From: DATGPD01 sp031423015
GTDB taxonomy: Bacteria > Planctomycetota > UBA1135 > UBA2386
Reading direction: 5' to 3'
Length of the DNA: 64,000 nucleotides
Assembly: GCA_031423015.1 (NCBI GenBank)
Contig: JANPER010000081.1
Location: 1-64,000, forward strand
The notes beneath the pieces are model-generated. The model had not been told where the DNA came from and made no database searches. It saw only the letters and a program-made list of their open reading frames with translations. Of this stretch, positions 51,803 through 59,706 are shown in pieces. The position numbers and the translations under genes are program-made. Position 1 is the first letter of the stretch, and each line of letters starts with the position of its first letter.

Positions 51803-53392
51803 ATGGTCCACCTGCGGCTCCTCGGTCCGGTCACGCTCGTCACCGGCGCCAGTCTCTTCGCCCAGTCGTACTCCTACTTCGGTTCCGGCTGTCCTGTCGT
51901 GCCCCCGATGCTCGTCCACCGCGGCACGCCCGCGCTCGGCACGCCGTTCCGGCTCGACGTCGCCCTAGCGCGGCCCTCGACGATCGGCGCCGTGCTCGTT
52001 GGTGGGTCGCGCTCGCTGTGGGGCAGCATCCCGCTGCCGCTCGACTTGACAGGTCTCGGCGCGCCGGGGTGCCTGCTGCTGGCCTCACCTGACCTGGTGC
52101 TCGGATTGCAGACCGATGCTGCCGGTGATGCGACCGCAGTGTTCGTCATCCCCCCTTTGCCGTCCCTGCTGGGGCAGAGCTTTCACGACCAGGCACTGAT
52201 CGTCGACCCCGGGGCGAACGCGCTTGGCATCGCGACGACCCGTGGCGGCACGGGGACCATCGCGCGACAGCCGGCGCTGCTCTACATGGGCAACCAAGGC
52301 GGCGCCGGCATCATCATCCGCGGCGTGCTGCACGCCGAGGGCGGCGTTGCGCGTTGTTCGGCGGAGAACCCGATCATCCAGGGCAGGAACGTCTACGCCC
52401 CTGACCTGGTGAAGAGCGGAGCGGTCTGGAACCTGTACTACGGCGGCTGGAAGAACGCGGCGGACGTGAATGACCGGATCTACTTCGCAGTCTCCGACGA
52501 CGCTCTGCCGGAGGGACCGTGGGCTGGTCACGTCGTGATCGTCGACAATGGTCCATTCATCCACGTGAACGACCCATCGGTGCAACGACGCGGCGTCTCC
52601 GATTGGGTGATGGCGTACACCGTGGTCGACGCAGCCGGCGACTGGATCGCAGTTTCGACGAGTTCCGACGGTGCGGCGTGGTCGCCGTCGATTGCCACGG
52701 CGGCGACCAGGATCGGGCTCCCTGGTGCAGACTTCACCGCCATCGCGCGGCCGGCGCTGGTGTGGACCGGAAGCGGCTGGAAGCTCTGGTTCGACGGCCG
52801 CCGACAGAGCGACTCCGCACTTCATTCCTACCTCGCGGAATCCCAAGACTTGATCCCGCGCACGTTCACGCTCGTGCACGAGTATTCCGACGCCAACGGG
52901 TTCCCGGGCTTCTTCGAACCCGATGTCGAGCGGATGAACGATGCCCGTGGCCAGCGCTACATCGCAGTCGTGCAGCGCGCCTTCTCGGTCGCTCACCGTA
53001 TGGAGAGCTTCGACGGCGTGGCATTCCGCGACCTCGGACCGATCTTGTACGCGTCCGACCCGGGGTTTGGTCGGCAGAGAATCAGCAACCCCGGTCTGTT
53101 GTTCGACGACCAGGGACCAGCCCTGCTCGGGATCGCATTCGGGATGAGTTCGCCCGCCATCGTCGACCATGACATCGGGTTCGCCTACCTCCAGTACGAC
53201 GTGCGCGTGCTGTCGTGTCCGGACACCTGGGCCGTCTACTCGCAGGCTCGCTACCTCCTCGCCTCGTACCCAATGACCTTCGGGCTGACGAGCTTCTGCC
53301 GGATCCAACTCGTGGACCCGCTGACCGGCTTGGTCTGGTTGGACCAGGCGGTGGCGGGCCGGGCAGGGGACCAGTGGCAGGTCGTGCCCTGA
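51803..53392 (+). CDS. Secreted five-bladed propeller, GH43/62-like fold
   Basis: ATG 51803 opens a signal peptide (about 1-20, ending near FAQS). Residues 20-160 form the domain common to secreted proteins of this lineage ('LGTPFRLDVALARPSTIGAVLVG ... LGQSFHDQALIVDPGANALGIATT'). Residues 165-480 look like a GH43/62-type five-bladed propeller: 'VYAPDLVKSGAVWNLYYGGW', 'RIYFAVSDDALPEGPW', 'NDPSVQRRG', 'WFDGRR', 'FEPDVERM'. Acidic residues occur where glycosidases of this fold carry them, but catalysis is not proven. A secreted polysaccharide-acting or binding protein is likely. Confidence 0.65.
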   Translation: MVHLRLLGPVTLVTGASLFAQSYSYFGSGCPVVPPMLVHRGTPALGTPFRLDVALARPSTIGAVLVGGSRSLWGSIPLPLDLTGLGAPGCLLLASPDLVLGLQTDAAGDATAVFVIPPLPSLLGQSFHDQALIVDPGANALGIATTRGGTGTIARQPALLYMGNQGGAGIIIRGVLHAEGGVARCSAENPIIQGRNVYAPDLVKSGAVWNLYYGGWKNAADVNDRIYFAVSDDALPEGPWAGHVVIVDNGPFIHVNDPSVQRRGVSDWVMAYTVVDAAGDWIAVSTSSDGAAWSPSIATAATRIGLPGADFTAIARPALVWTGSGWKLWFDGRRQSDSALHSYLAESQDLIPRTFTLVHEYSDANGFPGFFEPDVERMNDARGQRYIAVVQRAFSVAHRMESFDGVAFRDLGPILYASDPGFGRQRISNPGLLFDDQGPALLGIAFGMSSPAIVDHDIGFAYLQYDVRVLSCPDTWAVYSQARYLLASYPMTFGLTSFCRIQLVDPLTGLVWLDQAVAGRAGDQWQVVP

Positions 53393-53515
53393 GGCCCGTT
53401 GGAGCACGCGTCATGGCCCCTTCCACAGCGCCTTGCGAGCGCAAGCGCTCGATATCAACGGCGCGTTGACCAGTGCAGTACTCTTGCGCTGGTGCCGGCG
53501 CCGATAGCGTTGCGA

Positions 53516-54709
53516 ATGAAGCCCTGTCGCCTTGTCGTCGGCGGAGCGATCCTTGTCGCCGTGTTCTCATGCTCTGGCAAAGCTGAGCCCACGTACTCCG
53601 GCAAGCCGCTGTCGTACTGGCAACGCCAGTTCGAGGATCATGATCCAGCCGTGAATGCGTCCGCGGCAATAGCCCTCAGACGCATGGGGGAACTCGCCGT
53701 CCCGATGCTTCTCGAATCAGTCCGCAATCAGACTCACCGAGCGAAGGCACTTCGCGTGCTCGCGGAAATGGGCGCCGCCGCAGCCGGGGCCGTGCCCGAA
53801 TTACTCAGCATGACCAGGACCGAGACGGGCACGAACGGTGCAGAAGCCTGCCATTGCCTCAGCCACATCGTGAAGCCGGAGACCAACGAGGCGCTGGAGT
53901 TGATCGACGGCCTGGTCGTGAACGTAAGGAATCGTTCCGAGAGTCGAAACGTGGACGACGTCAGGCATGACCTCTGCTTCATTGCGAGCATGCCGTTCGA
54001 TGACAAGCGCATCTTCGAACTGGTCAATCGCGGCACTCAGTACCGGCAGGATCCAGTAGCACACAGGGCTTGCATCCTTGCACTTGGCAAGGGCTCGCGA
54101 TGGGCACCAGCCGCAATCGAAGTCCTTGATGCACTCCTGCTCCGGGGCAACGAGGATGACGTTGGTGCGGCGCTGGACGCTCTCGCCATGCGTGAGGACG
54201 ACCTTGGCTTCACGTTCCCCGCCCTCATCAAGATCGTCACGGCTCCAGCCGGACTGATCAACGGCCCATCGGGTTACATGCGCGACGTTGTCGTGCCTGG
54301 TACCGACGGACGCCACGCGCGCGCCATCACCATCCTCGAAAGGCACGGAGTCACACTGGCGCCTCTCTACGTAGACACCTTGAGGGCGCACGCCGCGATC
54401 CTCGTCGGCGCTGCGGACCGGATGCGTGAGCTCGCCCGTGACAGTCCCATGTCCGTCGATAAGGAGCCGACCTTCGAGGAACGAGCAGTCTGGGTCGAGC
54501 AAGGAGCAAGAATGATCGCGAGCCGAGAGGCGTGCAGGCGAGTGGCGAATCTTCTGCGACGTCTCGGTGACCACGGTGCGCGGGAGCTAAGCACTCTCGA
54601 ATCTCTACCCATCCCGACGTTGCAGATGTCTCGGGATCCTCAGGTGGGCCTCCCAACAGCTTCCGAGATGTGGACGGATGCACTCCGCAACGCGGCTCCA
54701 CCGCGCTAG
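53516..54709 (+). CDS. HEAT-repeat lipoprotein
   Basis: ATG 53516 gives 397 residues, beginning with a signal and lipobox (LVAVFSC). HEAT/ARM-like helical repeats follow ('YWQRQFEDHDPAVNASAAIALRRMGELAVPMLLESV', 'RAKALRVLAEMGAAAAGAVPELLSM', 'GNEDDVGAALDALAMRED'). The phrase 'GKPLSYWQRQFEDHDP' is typical of planctomycete secreted HEAT proteins. No catalytic motif. It probably acts as a protein-protein scaffold outside the cytoplasm. The GC and codon use are slightly less extreme than the neighbours. Confidence 0.72.
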   Translation: MKPCRLVVGGAILVAVFSCSGKAEPTYSGKPLSYWQRQFEDHDPAVNASAAIALRRMGELAVPMLLESVRNQTHRAKALRVLAEMGAAAAGAVPELLSMTRTETGTNGAEACHCLSHIVKPETNEALELIDGLVVNVRNRSESRNVDDVRHDLCFIASMPFDDKRIFELVNRGTQYRQDPVAHRACILALGKGSRWAPAAIEVLDALLLRGNEDDVGAALDALAMREDDLGFTFPALIKIVTAPAGLINGPSGYMRDVVVPGTDGRHARAITILERHGVTLAPLYVDTLRAHAAILVGAADRMRELARDSPMSVDKEPTFEERAVWVEQGARMIASREACRRVANLLRRLGDHGARELSTLESLPIPTLQMSRDPQVGLPTASEMWTDALRNAAPPR

Positions 54710-54911
54710 GCCGCGGCGAACACGCGGAGGTTGACCTTTCTCGCCGCGCACGATCTTGACCGGCGCGAGCTTGGCCCGGTCGGCGCCGGCAAGAAGTACT
54801 TGGCCGCGGCGGCCGCGAGCATCGCCTGAAGGCGCCTGCGCCCGCACTACCTGTGGGCGGCCTCTCTTGCCGCGCCGTTCCATCGGAAGAGGGGAGGAGA
54901 GCTCGCCGTTG

Positions 54912-55117
54912 CAGAACTACTGGATCACAAGGCGCAGCGCGTTCGACAGGTGCAGGCTGAACAGCGGGCAGGCCGGCGCGGTGAGATCGACGGTGGCCCA
55001 CTGCGTGAAGAACGGCACGCCGATCAGCGACGACATGGTTTGGATCGCGACCGGCAGGCTCGTTCGACCGAGGCCGTCGGTGCCCAGCAACTGGACGATG
55101 GCGCTCGCCAGGTCGGG
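54912..55117. repeat. 206-bp direct repeat, left copy
   Basis: Same strand and length as 55769-55974, with about 19 mismatches in 206 positions by my count. Both begin at the bases following the stop codon of a secreted-protein gene and end at GGTCGGG. The two copies flank a toxin-antitoxin remnant. Confidence 0.8.
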
Positions 55118-55130
55118 GACGACCATCGCA

Positions 55131-55177
55131 CCCGAGGGCCGCACCCAAACGGTGATTGGTCGGCGCAGCGCCGACCA
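55131..55177 (+). repeat. Palindromic repeat, degenerate copy C
   Basis: The hairpin GGTCGGCGC-A-GCGCCGACC (55158-55176) is identical to that in copy A. A GGGCCGC block 18 bases to the left resembles the outer stem of copy A, but the GCAAC/GTTGC hairpin and the outer stem pairing are lost. It lies near the edge of the duplicated segment. Confidence 0.55.
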
Positions 55178-55273
55178 GCTCGAACAAGTTCCCGGCGGCA
55201 TGTCGTTCACGAACGGCCCGACCGCGCAGACACCGCGGTGAGATCTCCGACGCGTGCGTGGTAGGATCGCACC

Positions 55274-55694
55274 ATGGCGGCCGAGTTTCCCACCCATACC
55301 GTGTTGCAAGCGCTGCGCAGCGGTCCTCCCCTGCGCCTCGCGGTGCTATTCGGCTCAGGGGCGAGGGGAACGACGCGGGCGGACAGCGATGTCGACATCG
55401 GCATCCTGCCGATCGACGCGGGGCTTCCCCTCCACGAAGAGATCAAGCTCCAGCATCGACTCGAGGCTGCCTGTGGCCGCCCAGTCGACGTGGTCCGCCT
55501 CGACCGTGCGTCCACCGTGCTGCTCGGCGAGGTCGCGCGAGATGCCAAGCTGCTCTTCGAAGCCCGCGATGGCGACTTCGTCGGCTTTCGGGTGCGTGCC
55601 CTCCACGAATGGCTCGAGTTCGCTCCTGCCTATCGCCACGCGGCCGAGAGGTTTTCGCCAGCGCCTGATCGAGATCGGGAGTCGGAACGCATGA
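55274..55694 (+). pseudogene. MntA-like nucleotidyltransferase antitoxin, broken by one extra T
   Basis: The start 'MAAEFPTHTVLQALRSGPPLRLAVLFGSGARGTTRADSDVDIGIL' has the minimal nucleotidyltransferase signature (G27-S28 ... D39, D41), as in MntA antitoxins of MNT-HEPN modules. The frame changes after 'AERF' in a run of four T (55652-55655). Deleting one T gives 'FRQRLIEIGSRNA' with a stop at 55692-55694, which overlaps the next ATG (ATGA), exactly the usual MntA/HepT layout. With the extra T the frame instead enters the HepT remnant. In the family MntA adds AMP to HepT to silence it. Confidence 0.7.
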
Positions 55695-55768
55695 CCAAGC
55701 GCGACTTGGTGATCAAGAAGCTCGGCTCCTTGCAGGAGCACTTGGTGCGCCTGCACACGTGTCAGACA
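55691..55768 (+). pseudogene. HepT (HEPN toxin) 5' remnant, cut by the repeat
   Basis: ATG 55691 begins 'MTKRDLVIKKLGSLQEHLV', typical of the DUF86/HepT start. After about 24 codons it ends at the right-hand 206-bp repeat (55769). The RNase motif RxxxxH and most of the helix bundle are gone, so it cannot be an active toxin. The deletion explains why a broken antitoxin is tolerated. Confidence 0.6.
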
Positions 55769-55974
55769 CAGAACTACTGGATCACGATCCGCAGCGCGTT
55801 CGACAGGTGCAGGCTGAACAGCGTGCAGGCCGGCGCGGTGACATCGACGGTGGCCCACTGCGTGAAGAACGGCACGCCGATCAACGACGAAGCCGGCGAG
55901 ATCGCGACCGGCAGGCTCGCTCTACCGAGGCCGTCGGTGCCCAGCAGCAGGATGATGGCGCTCGCCAGGTCGGG
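55769..55974. repeat. 206-bp direct repeat, right copy
   Basis: This copy is the 3' end of the intact secreted-protein gene at 55774-57945 plus five bases past its stop. Its left edge (55769) is also where the HepT remnant ends. Confidence 0.8.
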
Positions 55975-57945
55975 AACCAGGTTGCAGGGTCCGCACGGGA
56001 AGCCGAGCTGGCCAGGGGAGAACACGAACACCGCCGGCGCGCTCGGCAGCGCGTCGCGCAGGTGGTGCGCGAAGCGAGGATTCGGACTGCGCGCGCACGT
56101 GGCGCGGCTGCTGCCGCCGCGACCGCACCCGCCGCCCAGCGACGTCACGGTGCCGTCGACGGTCTGCCATCGGCGCACGATGATGTCGCCATTGCCGGCC
56201 ACGGACTGCTCCCAGGCCAGCAGAACGTCCTCGCCGGTGCCGCCGTCCGCTTGCACCGAGCAGCCGGACGGCCGGCCCTCCACACGAGTACTGAGACCCA
56301 CGCTGAAGATGCCCTCGCAGTCGATGCAGTTGAACGGGTCCAGCGAGTGCGCGCGCGCTTCCCGACCCGCGCTCGTGGCACGCGAGTAGCCCACCAAGCA
56401 AGAGTCCCCGATCCAGGTGACGCTCGGTTCGAGGCAGTTCTCGAACCCAAAGAGGGTGATGCCCCGATTGAAAGCGTTCTGGACCAGCCCCGAGATCGGG
56501 TCGAACGAGTAGGAGGCGCCTTGGATGATCGGGGTGGTGCTCTGACTCTGCCACGCAACGATCCAGTTGCTGCCGTCACCATCGACCTCGGGCAGCGCCT
56601 CGAGTGCTCCCTGGCTCGGGGCTCCCAGGATCTGGCTGATCGGCGCGCCATTGCTGTCGATGATCATCGTGAATGCGTTGAAGATGCCGTTGGTGAAGGC
56701 AGCCTGGAACGTCACCGCGTGGCGGCCGGTACCGCGGTCGCTCTTGCTCATGCGCGGGCGCTTGAACGTCGTGCTGAGAACCATGTTGCGCACCGAGCTC
56801 GGGGTGAGCGTCAGGTCGGCGTTGACCGTCACGCGGCACGACTGCAGGGCCAGGTCAGCGTCGCTCTGCCACACGCACACCACGTGACTGTTGTTCAGGT
56901 CACCCGCCACGCAGCCGAAGTGCTGGTTCGACGCACCGCCGGCAATCACCGTCCCCCCCGCCGGCAAGCCCGTTGCCGCGTTGACCGCGCGGACGCGGAT
57001 GTCACCCGCCCGGTTGTAGACCACGACGAAGGCGTTGCGCGCGCTGCAGTTGGCGACCTGCGGCTCGGTCTCGAGCGTAGTCGACGTGTCGATGAACACC
57101 GTGGTCCCGACCGGCTGCGCCGCGCGGCTCACGCGGTGGGCGTACACGTCGTGGTCGGTGGTCGAGAAGATGCGCTTCCAAACGACGAGGAAGACGTCGT
57201 TCGACGCGTCGTAGGCCACGCTCGGCCCTTCGTCGTCGCTGCCGCCGGTGCCGCTGATGACGAACGCGTTGCCGAACGGCGGGTCGAGCACCAGCGGGAG
57301 CGCGGCATGGTCGACGAACGCCGCCGGCAGCGACAGCTCGACGACGCCGCCCGCGTAGCGAACGCGGCCGCGGGCGCGGTCGCCCTGCGCATCGATGCCG
57401 ACCACGCCGCCCATGTGGAAGCCGCCGACCCCCGGCAGCGTGAAGCGCAGCCCGTCGCCTTCCTCGCTGACCGCTAGGTCGGTGGTGAGGCGGCCGCGCA
57501 CCACGAGGTCGCCGGTGCCTGCCGGCCGGGTGTGGAACACGAAGCTCTGCTCCAGCACGCCGACGCCGACGTCGTAGCGCTCGATCACGGCGCCGCGGTC
57601 GTACTCGACGCGCAGGTCGCGGAACGTCGGCGCCGCCGCGGCCAACGGACTGACAGCCGACCCGCGACCGATCGATTCGAGCTGGAATGCGAGCGGGTAG
57701 TTGCGCGGCGCCCCGCCGCCCAGAGCCGGCGTGAACAAGAAGCCCTGGGTGTCGAAGCGAACCTTGTAGGTGTCGCCGGCTCCCCAGAGCTGGCCATCGA
57801 CCAGGTGCAGGCCGGCCGTCCGACTGATGCTGCTCATGGCCGCCTCGCCAAAGCGCGGCACGGTCTGGGCAAAGGCGGGCTGGCCGGTGAGCATGGCCGC
57901 GCCCAACGCAAGGAAGCGGGGAAGGAATGCGAGGAGGTCGTTCAT
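55774..57945 (-). CDS. Large secreted protein with propeller-like body and lineage C-terminal domain
   Basis: The 723-residue product has a signal peptide (1-27, ending AFA-QT). Residues 28-230 form a beta-rich domain ('IDAQGDRARGRVRYAGGVVELSL'). A region with WD-like phrases follows ('GPSVAYDASNDVFLVVWKRIF', 'RNAFVVVYNRAGDIRVRAV', 'SNWIVAWQSQS', 'EDVLLAWEQSVAGNGDIIVRRW'), which suggests a propeller of repeated 'D.F.VVW' blades. The last 70 residues are the C-terminal domain that recurs in the window. A Cys-rich spacer (CGRGG ... CARSPN) precedes it. No enzyme motif is found. The TAG stop and the bases after it are duplicated at 54912. An extracellular or surface function is likely. Confidence 0.72.
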   Translation of the reverse strand: MNDLLAFLPRFLALGAAMLTGQPAFAQTVPRFGEAAMSSISRTAGLHLVDGQLWGAGDTYKVRFDTQGFLFTPALGGGAPRNYPLAFQLESIGRGSAVSPLAAAAPTFRDLRVEYDRGAVIERYDVGVGVLEQSFVFHTRPAGTGDLVVRGRLTTDLAVSEEGDGLRFTLPGVGGFHMGGVVGIDAQGDRARGRVRYAGGVVELSLPAAFVDHAALPLVLDPPFGNAFVISGTGGSDDEGPSVAYDASNDVFLVVWKRIFSTTDHDVYAHRVSRAAQPVGTTVFIDTSTTLETEPQVANCSARNAFVVVYNRAGDIRVRAVNAATGLPAGGTVIAGGASNQHFGCVAGDLNNSHVVCVWQSDADLALQSCRVTVNADLTLTPSSVRNMVLSTTFKRPRMSKSDRGTGRHAVTFQAAFTNGIFNAFTMIIDSNGAPISQILGAPSQGALEALPEVDGDGSNWIVAWQSQSTTPIIQGASYSFDPISGLVQNAFNRGITLFGFENCLEPSVTWIGDSCLVGYSRATSAGREARAHSLDPFNCIDCEGIFSVGLSTRVEGRPSGCSVQADGGTGEDVLLAWEQSVAGNGDIIVRRWQTVDGTVTSLGGGCGRGGSSRATCARSPNPRFAHHLRDALPSAPAVFVFSPGQLGFPCGPCNLVPDLASAIILLLGTDGLGRASLPVAISPASSLIGVPFFTQWATVDVTAPACTLFSLHLSNALRIVIQ

Positions 57946-58075
57946 CGGGACTCGAGAAATTGGGCCGTGGAAGACTGCCAGGCGGACGAACCGCGCGTCG
58001 ACGGCAGCGAGATGCCGGCCGGCGAGCGCCGTGACGCGAGTTCGTCGGTTTCTTGGGCGGCGCCGCTCCCATCAA

Positions 58076-58139
58076 GCGGCCCTGGGCCATTCCGGTCGGC
58101 GTAGCGCCGACATGCAACCCCGTTGCGGCCCAAGGCCGC
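58076..58139 (-). repeat. Three-stem palindromic repeat, copy B
   Basis: Read on the minus strand it matches copy A at 12430. The outer arms are 58076-58088 and 58127-58139 (one change that still pairs as G-T). Inside are hairpins GTCGGCG/CGCCGAC (58095-58101 and 58105-58111) and GCAAC/GTTGC (58114-58118 and 58122-58126). Loops differ from copy A. It lies in the 378-bp gap between the secreted protein and mgtE; the rest of that gap (57946-58075 and 58140-58323) shows no gene. Confidence 0.7.
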
Positions 58140-58323
58140 GATGCGTGCGCAGCTCTCAGGAACAGTTCGGCAGCGCAGCTTTTTGCGGTATCGCCACGCG
58201 CGCATGTTCGTTACGACTCGCACTTCGTGTCCCCCAACCTCTGAGGCCCGCTCGTCGGGCCAGTTCGTCGGGCCAGTTCATCGCCCAGCTCGGAGGCGAG
58301 GGGTCGCGTCGACGGCGCGTGTC

Positions 58324-59706
58324 ATGCACGATCAGGAACGTAAGTCACTCCTCGCGCCCGAGCTGCGCGAGCTGCTCGAAGAGGGGCGCGCCGACGCGCT
58401 GCAAGAGGTGTTGGGCGACCTGCATCCGCACGACGCCGCGGAGCAGCTGGCTGGTCTGTCGACCGACGAGATCACCAAGGTCATCGCCGGTCTCGACCTT
58501 GCCCTGACCAAGCAGTTGTTCAGCTACCTGCCGCCCGACGTGCAGGAGGGCATCGTGCTCGGTGGCGGCCGCGATGTGGTGCAAGCCCTGCTGTCGGCGT
58601 TGTCCAGCGACGACCGCGCCGAGTTCCTGGATCGGCTCGACGAACGCGTGCGCGACCAGGTGTTCCCGCTGCTGTCGCGCGTCGCCCGTGAAGACCTCGT
58701 ACATCGCGAACGGTTCGCGCCCAATCAAGTCGGCTCGTTCATGAGCACCGAGTACTGCGTACTCGATCAGAAGCTGCGCGCGCCCGAAGCGATCGAGGCC
58801 GTGCGTCGCCAGGCGCCGAATCGCGAGACGATCTACTACAGCTACGTCACCGACAGCAACGGCCGCCTGATCGGCTTCTTGTCGCTGCGCGATCTCATCC
58901 TCGCGCGCGGCCACCAGACGGTGGCCGAGATCATGAAGCGGACCGCCGTGTTGTCGGTGGCAGTCGACGCCGACCAAGCCGAGGCCGCCCGCTTGATCCG
59001 CGACTACGACCTCATCGCGCTGCCCGTGGTCGACGCCACCGGCAAGCTCGTCGGCCTGGTCACGCACGATGACGCCGCCGACATCGGTCAAGAGGAACAC
59101 ACCGAGGACGTCGAGAAGATGGCCGGCGTGACCGGCGAGACCGAGGCCGCCGGCTACATGGAAGAGAGCGTGCTCAGCCAACTGCGACGGCGCAGTCCGC
59201 TGATCGTGTTCCTGGCGTGTTTTTGGTACTTCACCGCGTCGGTGATCCAGGGCTTCGAGGCGACGCTCGACGCCAAGCCCGCGGTGCTGCTCGCGCTGTT
59301 GCCCATGGTGATGGCCACCGGCGGCATGGTGGGCACGCAAGCCAGCTCGCTCATCATCCGCGCGCTGGCGCTCGACACGCTGCCGCTCCGCGCGCTGCCG
59401 CGCGTGCTGTGGAAAGAGCTGCGCGTCGGCGGCGGCATCGCGATTGCGCTCAGCCTCGTGGCCTTTGGCCAGGCCTGCTTGCTCGGCCCCGGCCCCACGA
59501 GCGTGCTGCTGCCGATCGCCAGCGCGATCGGCATCGCGATGGTGGTGCACGTGCTCAGCGCCGCGCTGTTCGGCGCCAGCGTCCCGGTATTGGTCAAGGC
59601 CGTCGGCGGTGATCCCGCGTTGTTCTCCGTGCCCACGGTGACGGCGATCGCCGACCTTTCGGGGGCATTGATCTACCTGCTGGTCGTGACGGCGATGCTC
59701 GGCTGA
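58324..59706 (+). CDS. mgtE: Magnesium transporter MgtE
   Basis: ATG 58324 gives 460 residues, the usual length. The N domain (1-125) is present ('DLHPHDAAEQLAGLSTDE'). A CBS pair follows at about 135-255 ('TIYYSYVTDSNGRLIGFLSLRDLILA', 'IALPVVDATGKLVGLVTHDDAADI'), and a five-helix pore domain at about 285-460 with 'ALLPMVMATGGMVGTQASSLIIRALAL'. The family moves Mg2+ through a dimeric channel in the inner membrane that closes when its cytosolic domains bind Mg2+. The last base of the stop is the first base of the RND permease start (TGATG). Confidence 0.93.
   Translation: MHDQERKSLLAPELRELLEEGRADALQEVLGDLHPHDAAEQLAGLSTDEITKVIAGLDLALTKQLFSYLPPDVQEGIVLGGGRDVVQALLSALSSDDRAEFLDRLDERVRDQVFPLLSRVAREDLVHRERFAPNQVGSFMSTEYCVLDQKLRAPEAIEAVRRQAPNRETIYYSYVTDSNGRLIGFLSLRDLILARGHQTVAEIMKRTAVLSVAVDADQAEAARLIRDYDLIALPVVDATGKLVGLVTHDDAADIGQEEHTEDVEKMAGVTGETEAAGYMEESVLSQLRRRSPLIVFLACFWYFTASVIQGFEATLDAKPAVLLALLPMVMATGGMVGTQASSLIIRALALDTLPLRALPRVLWKELRVGGGIAIALSLVAFGQACLLGPGPTSVLLPIASAIGIAMVVHVLSAALFGASVPVLVKAVGGDPALFSVPTVTAIADLSGALIYLLVVTAMLG

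Larger units (their letters stand above)
54912..55200 (-). pseudogene. 3' fragment duplicate of the secreted protein at 55774-57945
   Basis: The minus strand encodes 'VPDLASAIVQLLGTDGLGRTSLPVAI' through 'WATVDLTAPACPLFSLHLSNALRLVIQ' and a stop, almost the same as the last residues of the intact gene to the right. No start or body is present. The left 206 bases match 55769-55974 at about 91 percent by my count. The gap 54710-54911 shows nothing I can name. Confidence 0.75.

Noticed and set aside
54712..54883. Small minus-strand frame starting MERRGKRGRPQ as a transposase fragment
   Set aside because: Only basic composition supports it; no recognisable transposase motif.
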